Origin: Candidatus Poribacteria bacterium
GTDB taxonomy: Bacteria > Poribacteria > WGA-4E > WGA-3G
Direction of reading: 5' to 3'
DNA: 12,635 nucleotides
NCBI GenBank assembly: GCA_007571355.1
Contig: RKRO01000436.1
Location: 1 to 12,635 of the forward strand
Positions 5,616-12,631 of this stretch are shown one piece after another; within the stretch, counting starts at the first letter, position 1, and every line of letters starts with the position of its first letter. The notes under the pieces were generated by a model. The model searched no databases, was not told where the DNA came from, and was given only the letters and a program-made list of their open reading frames with translations. Made by a program: the position numbers and the translations under genes.

Positions 5616-7049
5616 CTACCGCCGTTCGTCAGCACCCCCAGTGCCACGCCATATCACGGCACCCGGCATAACATAGTGCTCACCTTTGGTGAGTTGAGCG
5701 ACTTGCCGCTGGAAGTTATCGCCAAACGACCCAGTCTGCATAGAAGTAACGCCGCCGATGACATAAACCTTTGCCCGCGCGCCACGGCACACCGAAATCG
5801 CTTTGCCTGCAGTATACCCTTTTGCGGTGCGTTTGCTCGTTGCTTCATCAGTGACAATGATAAGAACGAGGTCGCGATCCGGTGCCGTCCGAAGTTTCGG
5901 TACACCTTCAATAACAGCATCAAGCAGATGCTCATCCCCCGTTTTAGGAAGCCGAAACATCGTCTTTACCTGCTCAGGTTCCAACGGCGGCTTGGTAACA
6001 ACAACAGTACTTTCGCCGCCACCAACAGCCGCCCAAAATCGGATAATCCCAAATCGGTAATCCAATCCTGCTGCTGTAAACACAGCGACCATCTGATCTA
6101 AGCCATCACATGCAGGCTCCGTCTTAGTCTGCATGCTCAGACTATAATCGAAAATAAAAACGACATCTACCTTCTCCGGTTTACTTGCCACCAAATTTTC
6201 AGCAATATGCCTAAACAATCCATCCACCCGAAGCAGTGCCTTGTCAACGATTGTGCCGCCGCTCTCAATGCGTTGGGCATCTATCCGCCGTTGCCCTGAA
6301 TCAATCGGATACCATTTGCCGTTTGTTCGGTCAGCGAGTTCCGCCTGGACCCTTTCGCTCATACCGATAATATTGAGTTGTACGTTGTGCTGATGGCAGC
6401 GGTCAATTATCTGCTCACTAATCCTCTCTTTCGCATCGGCCTCTGTCCATAAGGTTCGCATCCGCGCATTAGTGAGAACAACAAATTGCGTCGCCACCGC
6501 TTCACGGAAATCTAATTCGTTCAAACCTTCTATCAAAGCATCAAGTCCATACCCAGAGGCCGTAACGTTGTCAGCAGCAAGCCGTATCTCTCGCAAAGCG
6601 TTTTCAATACCGATATAGTCAAACGTCCACTGATGCAAGGTCTGTTTCGGTTCTCCATTGACCGATTGGAAACTGATGAGTGCAAACCGATAGTCTATCG
6701 TTTTCGGCTCCATAACAGCGAGCATATCAACGAGTCGCTTCTCAAGGTCTATGAGTACTCCTGACATCTGTCTGCTGCCATCAACGACGAACACAATATC
6801 TACTGTCGGGTTTTCGGCGTGTTGTGTTGCGCGTTGTGCAATGTCTTTAAGGCTTGCCCCTATATCTGCCTTGACGATGTCCTGTTTTTTCGCGCTCGGG
6901 TCCACAAGGACCCTATTACGCGTTCGTCGCGGTGGACGAATCTGCGCCGATGCTTGCAGGGCACCTATTAACACACATATTGCACACAGGCCACATATCC
7001 AGATTTTTCGGCTCAGTTTACAAACCAAAGCCTGCCTAACAAAAGTCAT
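5616..7049 (-). CDS. Exported protein with two tandem VWA domains
   Basis: I start at ATG 7049 (477 residues), which gives a clean signal peptide (basic KLSRK, hydrophobic to ~35, ASAQ cut). A TTG at 7064, whose TTGA overlaps the TGA of the upstream gene by 4 bases, is an alternative that suggests translational coupling. Residues ~78-235 form a first VWA domain whose metal site is degraded: DGSRQ instead of DxSxS at 90-94, and LTN (Asn194) where Asp is expected. Residues ~294-450 form a second VWA domain with an intact D301-Y-S303-L-S305 and Asp401 in VTDE. There are no membrane anchors beyond the signal. Periplasmic VWA domains usually bind partner proteins; the first may be structural and the second metal-dependent. 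Last gene of the operon, downstream of the cytochrome-barrel gene, so envelope assembly of that complex is one guess. Confidence 0.83.
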   Translation of the reverse strand: MTFVRQALVCKLSRKIWICGLCAICVLIGALQASAQIRPPRRTRNRVLVDPSAKKQDIVKADIGASLKDIAQRATQHAENPTVDIVFVVDGSRQMSGVLIDLEKRLVDMLAVMEPKTIDYRFALISFQSVNGEPKQTLHQWTFDYIGIENALREIRLAADNVTASGYGLDALIEGLNELDFREAVATQFVVLTNARMRTLWTEADAKERISEQIIDRCHQHNVQLNIIGMSERVQAELADRTNGKWYPIDSGQRRIDAQRIESGGTIVDKALLRVDGLFRHIAENLVASKPEKVDVVFIFDYSLSMQTKTEPACDGLDQMVAVFTAAGLDYRFGIIRFWAAVGGGESTVVVTKPPLEPEQVKTMFRLPKTGDEHLLDAVIEGVPKLRTAPDRDLVLIIVTDEATSKRTAKGYTAGKAISVCRGARAKVYVIGGVTSMQTGSFGDNFQRQVAQLTKGEHYVMPGAVIWRGTGGADERR

Positions 7050-7060
7050 GAAGTTTCCAA

Positions 7061-8587
7061 TCAAAATTCAATGAGCAGCTGCGGCACGATCACCGCGCTT
7101 CGTGTCGGTTTTTCAATATTATTCACCTGATACACCAAACGTGCCAGGGCACCTTCCGTAAAATGCCACGTTAATGCGCCGCCGAGTGTTGTCCACAATC
7201 GCGCTTCACGTGTCCGGTTAAAATCAAATGTATTATACTGCTCGGTGTCTGGATTCCATGCATCATATTTTAGCCGGACATCTACGGTTTCTGTCAAGGG
7301 GATTTCCACATGCAGATAGTACCCCTCTACTGTCGCCGTCTGTTTCCCTTCCATCGGCGTTTGCGCATATTTTAAGAGTTGTGTATCCGCACCACGGACC
7401 CACTCAGCGGCGAGATCAAGTCGCCAAATCTTGAACTTTGTAGACAAACCGACTCGACGTTTGTAGCTTAACGTAGACGGATCCACGTCCCCATTGTTAG
7501 GATTGAAAGGGTAACTATTGCCATCAAAGTAAGAACCGCCAAGCCAAATCCGTTTACCGAGCAGCGAAAGCGTACCGTTGACATGTAGAAACACCGGCGG
7601 ACTGTTGTTACGGATCGGTACCAAGACACCGCCCCCGCTCCCGTGTGGGCCGATCCGGATGCCAGATTCCACAGTACCCTCCACGACAGTGCGCAGCGAA
7701 TCTGGTCCGTCTGCAAGCGATAACACGTAAGCGATGGGTCCAAAATAACCGTTGAGTTGAACCCCACGATCAGAAATAAAACCAATGTTTTTTCGTACAA
7801 GATTGTAGAGCGGATTTGCGGCGGCATCCGACTTTGTATCAATACCAAAAGCGTGACGGAACCGTCCAATCTTCAACGATGCACCTCTCGGTAACAACGG
7901 TAACCCTGTTAGAATCGCGTAAATAAACCCGTGATCGTCAGCTACCTGTGTACCAAGCGGCGATGTCATCAGCAGTTGTTCACCCAATAAACTCACATGC
8001 TCACCAACACTCGTTGTTGCTACCAATTCAGCCACGTGAATAAGCGTTGTCCCGGTATCCCAGTTGCGACCATCCGGCACTAAATCTGTCCCGCGCGTGA
8101 TGCGACGGACATCTAAAGCGCCCCCAAATATGAGATTTCCGAACGCGCCGCCGAGCAACTCAGAACTCTCCGTTTCCGCTGTTTCCCCTATCCCATCAAA
8201 ACTGAAAACACTATCCTCGTCAGAAATTAATGTCTCTTCCGATTCCGAGGTAGCCTCTACAGACTCGGTATTTTCCGGTGTACTGGCAGCATCACCCGGA
8301 TAGGCACGGGCAAGGAGTTCAGCAATATTGCTAAACCCATCTCGGTCAGAGTCCATCTCTTCAATCCGCGTGAACGTTGATAGATTCATCCCATTGCTTA
8401 GAAATGCCCGACCGTACGGGTTCGGTGAGTCGCCGCCCTTTTTTGAAGCATGACAGACATTGCAACCACCCGCCCATCCATATTTGGCGCGGAACAACTT
8501 GTAGAACGCCGGCAGTGCCGATACAGACTGTCCGGCGGCTACTGTCCAAAAGAGAAGCATCAAGCAGAAAAGTAAAGTTTTACGCAT
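7061..8587 (-). CDS. Monoheme cytochrome c fused to an outer-membrane beta-barrel (Cyc2-like layout)
   Basis: I choose ATG 8587 (508 residues) because the signal peptide begins there (MRKTLLFCLMLLFWTVAAG); ATG 8599 is an alternative without a ribosome binding site. After cleavage comes LPAFYKLFRAKYG and a single heme motif C42-N-V-C45-H46, then an EF-hand-like loop at ~79-90 (D-x-D-x-D, ending in Glu). An acidic Ser/Thr-rich linker runs to ~140, then about 360 residues of alternating beta strands ending LLIEF, with the C-terminal Phe typical of Bam-inserted barrels. Cyc2 iron-oxidising proteins combine an N-terminal CxxCH with a porin in the same order and size, so an electron conduit through the outer membrane is plausible. 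The strand region also resembles phosphate-selective porins, and the heme segment is longer than in Cyc2. Architecture is clear; iron oxidation is only a hypothesis. Confidence 0.83.
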   Translation of the reverse strand: MRKTLLFCLMLLFWTVAAGQSVSALPAFYKLFRAKYGWAGGCNVCHASKKGGDSPNPYGRAFLSNGMNLSTFTRIEEMDSDRDGFSNIAELLARAYPGDAASTPENTESVEATSESEETLISDEDSVFSFDGIGETAETESSELLGGAFGNLIFGGALDVRRITRGTDLVPDGRNWDTGTTLIHVAELVATTSVGEHVSLLGEQLLMTSPLGTQVADDHGFIYAILTGLPLLPRGASLKIGRFRHAFGIDTKSDAAANPLYNLVRKNIGFISDRGVQLNGYFGPIAYVLSLADGPDSLRTVVEGTVESGIRIGPHGSGGGVLVPIRNNSPPVFLHVNGTLSLLGKRIWLGGSYFDGNSYPFNPNNGDVDPSTLSYKRRVGLSTKFKIWRLDLAAEWVRGADTQLLKYAQTPMEGKQTATVEGYYLHVEIPLTETVDVRLKYDAWNPDTEQYNTFDFNRTREARLWTTLGGALTWHFTEGALARLVYQVNNIEKPTRSAVIVPQLLIEF

Positions 8588-8615
8588 TATAAATTCCATT
8601 TAACAACGGGCATAA

Positions 8616-8639
8616 ATAGGGCAAGAAGAACTGCCCTAT
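8616..8639 (-). promoter_or_regulatory. Intercistronic hairpin between FMN gene and cytochrome-barrel gene
   Basis: ATAGGGCA (8616-8623) and TGCCCTAT (8632-8639) form a perfect 8-bp stem with an 8-base loop. Read leftward it is followed by TTTATG, a poor T-run, so it may be an attenuator or an mRNA processing/stability site rather than a full terminator. Confidence 0.5.
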
Positions 8640-8652
8640 AAAATGTCTACGA

Positions 8653-9630
8653 TTAATATGTGTCAAGATCAATTTCTTCTGGACTAAATCGCAGGTGTGC
8701 CTGATCGACTAATTCAACAATAGCATCCCACTGCTTGCGCGTCTCCGCAGAAACGCCTTCTTTTTCAAGAGCGTCAGCAAATTTAAGAAGCGTGTCACTA
8801 AATTTGTCTTGCAGATAGACATACTCCTCCATCTGATCTGCGTTCTTTGGCGGCTCAAAATTTAAGATAGCCTTTGCATATTTAGCGAGTCGCTTCGATG
8901 CTGCAACGGCATCGGACTTGTCCCCTTTGTCGTCAAAATAATCAAGGACGATGAAATAGTCATCTATCATCAACATCATGAGAGCTTTCAAGTCCTCGAC
9001 CTCAGGCATCTCCTCTGGCACGTCAGGTGCTGGTGTTTTCGTTTCCGGTGCGGGTTTCGGTTTCCGCTTGAGGAAGAGAGCATAACTCATCACCAACGTC
9101 TTTTTGGGAAGTAAGGCGACGGCAGTTGAAGCCGCTTCATGTTCGCCGACAGCTTCAACGTCCTCTCCAACCTTAAAAGCGTCGTCTATACCCATACCGA
9201 TAAATTGCTTTAGGAACGCCTCTCCTGCAATAGCACCTGTCTCTTTGTGATCATAGACAGCGACTTTCACGATTTTTCCCTGCATATTCAAGCCAACAGC
9301 ACCATCAATAACACCGAGTGGTCCCTTTACATCAACAAACAGGACCAAACCCATCGGCCTATTTTTCTCATTAATTGGAAGGTAAAAAATCGGTTTCATG
9401 TCTTCCGGTCCGAGCTTAGCACCCAATTCTTTTTCAATTGCCGCAATTTTATCGGGCGTCAGTACAGCACTCTTCTGAACGAATTTCTTTGCTTTCGGGA
9501 AAATAGATGCCAGTTTCTGTCCCGGAAATTCTGTTTCGTGTGCATAACCAATCAGTGGCGGACTGACCATTAAAAACACGAGCGCTAACAGAATATTGGT
9601 CTGAATCTGACGGTAGAATTTGGCTAACAT
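8653..9630 (-). CDS. Exported FMN-binding-domain protein with a heme-less cytochrome-like C-terminal helical domain
   Basis: The start is ATG 9630: the ribosome binding site AGGAGA lies 7 bases upstream and is itself part of the codons that follow an in-frame ATG at 9645, so that earlier start is unlikely. The 325-residue product has a signal peptide (to about the YAH at 29-31). Residues ~95-182 look like the FMN-binding domain of NqrC/RnfG and NosR relatives: GVIDGAVGLN, GKIVKVAVYDHKETGAIAG and EHEAASTAVA, where Thr169 sits at the site of the covalent FMN-threonine. A Pro-rich linker (~190-211) leads to a helical domain. It ends WDAIVELVDQAHLRF, which resembles the closing CxxCH of cytochrome c'-type bundles with both Cys lost and His312 kept. 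It is flanked by the His-rich and cytochrome-barrel genes, so a periplasmic flavin electron carrier or assembly factor fits. Confidence 0.83.
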   Translation of the reverse strand: MLAKFYRQIQTNILLALVFLMVSPPLIGYAHETEFPGQKLASIFPKAKKFVQKSAVLTPDKIAAIEKELGAKLGPEDMKPIFYLPINEKNRPMGLVLFVDVKGPLGVIDGAVGLNMQGKIVKVAVYDHKETGAIAGEAFLKQFIGMGIDDAFKVGEDVEAVGEHEAASTAVALLPKKTLVMSYALFLKRKPKPAPETKTPAPDVPEEMPEVEDLKALMMLMIDDYFIVLDYFDDKGDKSDAVAASKRLAKYAKAILNFEPPKNADQMEEYVYLQDKFSDTLLKFADALEKEGVSAETRKQWDAIVELVDQAHLRFSPEEIDLDTY

Positions 9631-9655
9631 TTTTAGTCTCCTCATTATGCAGATG

Positions 9656-9689
9656 TCCGTTGTCGCAATAGATGGATCGCGACAACGGA
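9656..9689 (-). promoter_or_regulatory. Strong intercistronic hairpin upstream of the FMN gene
   Basis: TCCGTTGTCGC (9656-9666) and GCGACAACGGA (9679-9689) form a perfect 11-bp stem around a 12-base loop, 7 bases after the stop of the His-rich gene. No T-run follows on the - strand, so a stability or processing hairpin is more likely than a terminator. Confidence 0.6.
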
Positions 9690-9695
9690 TCCTCC

Positions 9696-10730
9696 TTAGT
9701 TTTCAACTTCAACCATGAAACTGGGCCACAGAATTTGGTCAGCATGTTTAAGCTGTCCAAAAATCTGATAGAGTCCAGCTTCAGGGAAAGTTGTCATGAG
9801 CATCACAGTGGGACCGAACTTCTCCGGCGTAGTTCCTTGATGTTGATGGCCAGTTGCGGGTTCTTTTTCCATTTTATGTCCGGTGTGCGGATCTTTCATC
9901 ATCTTGTTGGCATTCGCATTCCCTGGGACTGTCCCATGCGTATGCACAACACCGTCCAACCGTGTGCTGACGATAGCAAAATGCATGGGAGCATCCAGAA
10001 ATGGCACGAGATCCGTGAGCGATTTTCCATCCCGTGAGAAGTGATAGGTAATGTGAACCATCTCACCTGCTTTAATCCGTTCTGGTGCCACCATCTTTGC
10101 GTGGTATACAGACGCGTCCCTTGCATCGGTCAGCGAAACAGCTTTTGTATATCTATCCCCACCTTCATCAGTATAACCGAAAACGGCTTTTTCACGGCGA
10201 AAATCTTGCACCATGTCAGCCATTTTCGCTTCACCCCCAACGTCTACATATACATATTTGGCGAATTCGGCATCCGCGGTCATTACATCAACAGCAAGGA
10301 TGTACCTACCGGCTGCCGGGAACGTAAAGTGAACCGTATACATGCCCGCCAACTCCGCCAGAATATCTCGCGATTCAAAATCTTCAGGATGAATATGCCC
10401 GATAATTTGCAAGTTCTCACTGATGATGAGGACATGCAGAACACGCGCATGATGCACCATGAGATCCGTAACCGGTTCACCTGATCCATCAGTGAGATGA
10501 AAGGTAAGCACTGCAGGTGCACCTGCCGAAATAGTCTGCGGATCCGTGTGCAGTGCGACATTAAGGGGCGGAGTATTATGCGCCTTGCGGGCATTGTGCC
10601 CGCCATGCTCCTGAGTAACACCTATTTGAAAAAACAAGAGAATAAAGACTATTGCAACAGTGCAATACTGACAAATCACTCTCACAATAGGGCGAAAAAC
10701 CGAAAAAAAACGGGAATTCTGGGATTGCAT
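9696..10730 (-). CDS. His-rich exported protein with two FixH/YtkA-like beta-sandwich domains
   Basis: GGAGG lies 7 bases before ATG 10730. The 344-residue product has a hydrophobic signal segment (~25-38) and a His-rich mature start (EHGGHNARKAH). Two similar domains follow. In the first (~57-164), HHARVLHVLII gives H93, H94 and H99, HIHP gives H112 and H114, and then comes TFPAAGRYILAVD. In the second (~210-342), APMHFAIV, HTHG (263-266) and TFPEAGLYQIFG repeat the plan. Between them, ~270-300 is rich in Met and His (KMMKDPHTGHKMEK, GHQHQ). Domains of this type occur in envelope proteins of copper handling and cytochrome oxidase assembly, so metal binding, most likely copper, is a fair inference; no enzyme motif is visible. 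It lies 18 bp after the barrel gene, so the two are almost surely co-transcribed. Periplasmic or inner-membrane anchored. Confidence 0.8.
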   Translation of the reverse strand: MQSQNSRFFSVFRPIVRVICQYCTVAIVFILLFFQIGVTQEHGGHNARKAHNTPPLNVALHTDPQTISAGAPAVLTFHLTDGSGEPVTDLMVHHARVLHVLIISENLQIIGHIHPEDFESRDILAELAGMYTVHFTFPAAGRYILAVDVMTADAEFAKYVYVDVGGEAKMADMVQDFRREKAVFGYTDEGGDRYTKAVSLTDARDASVYHAKMVAPERIKAGEMVHITYHFSRDGKSLTDLVPFLDAPMHFAIVSTRLDGVVHTHGTVPGNANANKMMKDPHTGHKMEKEPATGHQHQGTTPEKFGPTVMLMTTFPEAGLYQIFGQLKHADQILWPSFMVEVEN

Positions 10731-10748
10731 TGTTATACCTCCATCAAA

Positions 10749-11798
10749 TCAAAACACATAGGATGTCGTTAAAGAAACCAAATTGCCGAATTCAATCACA
10801 TCGCTGCTATCGAAAAGGGTTTCTTGCGTCAACGGGAACATGACATTGGCAGCTACGGAAATACCTTCCAGCGTCGCCAAAGACATACCGAATGCCGCCA
10901 TGCTGTAACGCAAACCGGTATTGATATCGCGATCTCCAGCCCAAGCAGCAGCAGATTGATAAAAACCAAGATAGTTCCCGCTAAATGAGAGCCAATCGAA
11001 AAGACGATATGTAAAGCCTGTTGTCCAACCTAACTCCGCGGAGCCTCGATACGTCTTGCTGTTTTCGTAGAATGGCAACATGCCGCGCGCAGATACAGTC
11101 ATCGTTAAGCCTCGGTAAAGCGGCAAATTGTACTGCAAATTGGCTATCGGGTTAAATGTACCCGTACCGAATTGAATATGGAGGTGTTCAATGCCAGCAT
11201 CCCCAAGTTCCCAAGGGTTTTCCTCGGTTTTGCCGATCGGAATTGTCGTGCCTAATCGCGTAGATAGGACGTCATCGGTTTTAAAGAACCCGCGAATTCT
11301 ATATCCCAAAAACAGATCCATATCCGAGAATCCAGTATAGGTCTCATTTCGGTGATGGATGTCTCGGCTCCGTAAGATGGCTTGTTTCTCTTCAGAACTC
11401 ACCGGATCAATCCATTCAATGCTCGCTTCTTGGTCTCGGACAGCATACGGAACAGTCGCTTGTAGTGACCATCGATCGCTCAGCAGATACTGTAAACCGA
11501 CATCAATCCGATAGGTACTCAATGCTACGTGGTGCCGATGCAAAGGAGCATCCACAACCTCGCCTGTTGATGACAGGCCTCTGGATTCAAGATGACCACC
11601 TTTTGCGTTAGGGGATACTAACATATTGACATTGACGCGAAACTGATCTATCTCTTTTGAAGCCAAACTGACTTCGTTCATCATACCGCTCGGCGGTAAG
11701 ACCGGATTGCTTCACGCAGGACAACTCTCTTGTGCAAATCCGAAAGAGATGAAAAAATAATTAAACAGCATCGGAAATAAAAACAAGTACTTTTTCAT
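10749..11798 (-). CDS. Outer-membrane beta-barrel protein with an in-frame TGA (candidate selenocysteine)
   Basis: The signal peptide starts at ATG 11798, with GGAAGG about 10 bases upstream. Its frame runs MKKYLF...FGFAQESCPA, meets TGA at 11714-11712, and continues in the same frame as SNPVLPPSGMMNEV into a 311-codon open stretch. With read-through the product is 349 residues: signal (1-22), a short N-terminal segment with C26-P-A-U29, and a beta-barrel ending SYVF. Recognisable landmarks are HRHH (87-90), HHRNETYTGF (148-157), TIPIGKT, and GIEHLHIQFGTGTF (202-215). I recall unnamed barrel families with these landmarks that begin with a CxxC-S-N/D-P segment, which would put Cys at the TGA. 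Starting instead at ATG 11684 would leave a barrel with no export signal and no ribosome binding site. The true stop is also TGA. Either a selenoprotein or a gene broken by one nonsense change; family role unknown, perhaps metal- or redox-linked. Confidence 0.72.
11684..11698 (-). promoter_or_regulatory. SECIS-like stem-loop downstream of the in-frame TGA
   Basis: On the - strand TACCGC-CGA-GCGGTA forms a perfect 6-bp stem with a 3-base loop. The loop starts 19 bases after the TGA and has G as its second base. As I recall, bacterial SECIS elements need a stem of this size, a G in the first two loop positions and a UGA-to-loop distance of about 16-37 bases. It lies within coding sequence, as bacterial SECIS elements do. 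Confidence 0.45.
11712..11714 (-). other. In-frame TGA codon in C-x-x-U context
   Basis: This is codon 29 of the barrel gene. The codons before it read TGT CCT GCG (C-P-A) and those after read AGC AAT CCG (S-N-P), with no frame change on either side. Confidence 0.85.
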
Positions 11799-11991
11799 AG
11801 TTTGTAACCTTCCAAAATATAAGGTACCGCGGCGAGACACAAGCAATATCCCGCGCGACAGATTTATTGGTAATTTCATAGTGGCGCAGACCTTTAGAAA
11901 AAGAACGCCCCAAAAAAACAAAATATCTAAAAATGTTGAAAATAAAGAATAGCTGTGTACTTAGAGAATGCCTTGTGGAATTCATCTAATG
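11799..11991 (-). other. 193-bp leader between the Cys-rich and barrel genes
   Basis: No separate gene is convincing. The barrel's frame stays open upstream to 11921, with an ATG at 11879 (MKLPINLSRG...), but the signal peptide and ribosome binding site both favour 11798. A 5-bp inverted repeat (CGCGG and CCGCG around 11825-11856) lies in it. I see no clear terminator, so read-through from the Cys-rich gene is possible. Confidence 0.4.
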
Positions 11992-12414
11992 CTAAATAGC
12001 TGGGGGCCCGCGGTGCGTCAGGGAGTGATCAGAAAAAAGCGTGAAAATTAAGAGTATGGGATGAACCGTATTGAACGATTCCTGTGGAGTAGGGGGTAAA
12101 GTCGTCGAAATAGGAAGAACTGAAACGATAGACTGTCCAACCGATTCTCGGGATTCAGCAGTGTTGGGTCTATCGTCAGGAAAAACAAACGCTACAGGCG
12201 TTGCGCAGCACGTTTTATCACCATCTGATGAATTTTCGGTGTTCCCTGCAGTGTCTGTTTGGGTGCCTTGGCAGCAGGTTGCGCGGGTTTCAGTATCTAG
12301 CGGCGTGGCGTGGCACAACTTTTGTTCAAAAGCCGCACATAGGAGTGGACACACCGAATAGACGTACAATAGCCCTACGAGTAAGATAAGAACCTGCCGA
12401 TGTTTTTGAAACAT
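11992..12414 (-). CDS. Small Cys-rich exported protein, first gene of the operon
   Basis: The 140-residue product is not one I recognise. It starts at ATG 12414, with GGAG about 11 bases upstream. Residues ~8-28 are a hydrophobic segment (VLILLVGLLYVYSVCPLLC) that can be a signal peptide or membrane anchor. Seven cysteines follow a loose pattern: C22, C26, C34 and the pairs C47-C48 and C69-C70, separated by a polar Thr/Asp/Asn-rich linker. The second half is low in charge, with a short hydrophobic run (HPILLIFTLF) and a His near the end. Paired cysteines in a small exported protein suggest metal binding or a redox role, and the His-rich gene two places downstream fits that, but this is inference. 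It is transcribed from the promoter at 12473-12502, and its position makes it the likeliest sensor-like or metal-buffering member of the cluster. Confidence 0.7.
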   Translation of the reverse strand: MFQKHRQVLILLVGLLYVYSVCPLLCAAFEQKLCHATPLDTETRATCCQGTQTDTAGNTENSSDGDKTCCATPVAFVFPDDRPNTAESRESVGQSIVSVLPISTTLPPTPQESFNTVHPILLIFTLFSDHSLTHRGPPAI

Positions 12415-12468
12415 TGCTCAAAAGACTCCGTTGCTTCGTCAAAAAATGGAAACCAAACAAATACTTTA

Positions 12469-12481
12469 GTGTATTATACAC
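12469..12481. promoter_or_regulatory. Operator-like palindrome covering the -10 box
   Basis: GTGTAT-T-ATACAC is a perfect 6+6 inverted repeat. Three T bases (465-467 side) and three A bases (483-485 side) extend the symmetry after one mismatch. A repressor bound here would block the leftward promoter. Confidence 0.5.
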
Positions 12482-12502
12482 CAAAATCGCAAAAAGTTGC
12501 AA
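12473..12502 (-). promoter_or_regulatory. Sigma70-type promoter of the leftward operon
   Basis: On the - strand TTGCAA (12502-12497), an 18-bp spacer and a perfect TATAAT (12478-12473) lie 58 bases upstream of the first start codon. This is the best promoter match in the window. Confidence 0.65.
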
Positions 12503-12551
12503 GAAAATTTTAGAACTTATGTTGCCTTTTAAGGCAGAATGATATATACTA

Positions 12552-12582
12552 TTGACAAACTGCATGCTAAAACGAACATTAT
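12552..12582 (+). promoter_or_regulatory. Possible rightward promoter
   Basis: TTGACA (12552-12557) is a perfect -35 box. The -10 is weak: AACATT at 17-bp spacing or CATTAT at 19-bp spacing. It would serve the gene starting at 12632. Confidence 0.4.
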
Positions 12583-12631
12583 GGGGTGTCGCGCTCCACT
12601 TTTCATAATAACAGCAACGGAGGAAAATCTC

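Noticed and set aside
6990..7020. Third copy of the terminal inverted repeat (GATTTTTCGGCTCAG)
   Set aside because: It is only a partial match inside coding sequence for a signal peptide and is probably chance.
10749..11684. Barrel gene starting at ATG 11684
   Set aside because: It would have no signal peptide and no ribosome binding site, which makes no sense for an outer-membrane protein.
11684..11798. Frameshift as the reason the barrel lacks its signal peptide
   Set aside because: Both parts are in the same frame; only a TGA separates them.
11761..11985. 74-codon - strand frame in the leader
   Set aside because: It overlaps the barrel's signal peptide in another frame and has no supporting signals.
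12326..12565. 79-codon - strand frame over the promoter
   Set aside because: It covers the TATAAT promoter and the start of the Cys-rich gene and has no recognisable features.
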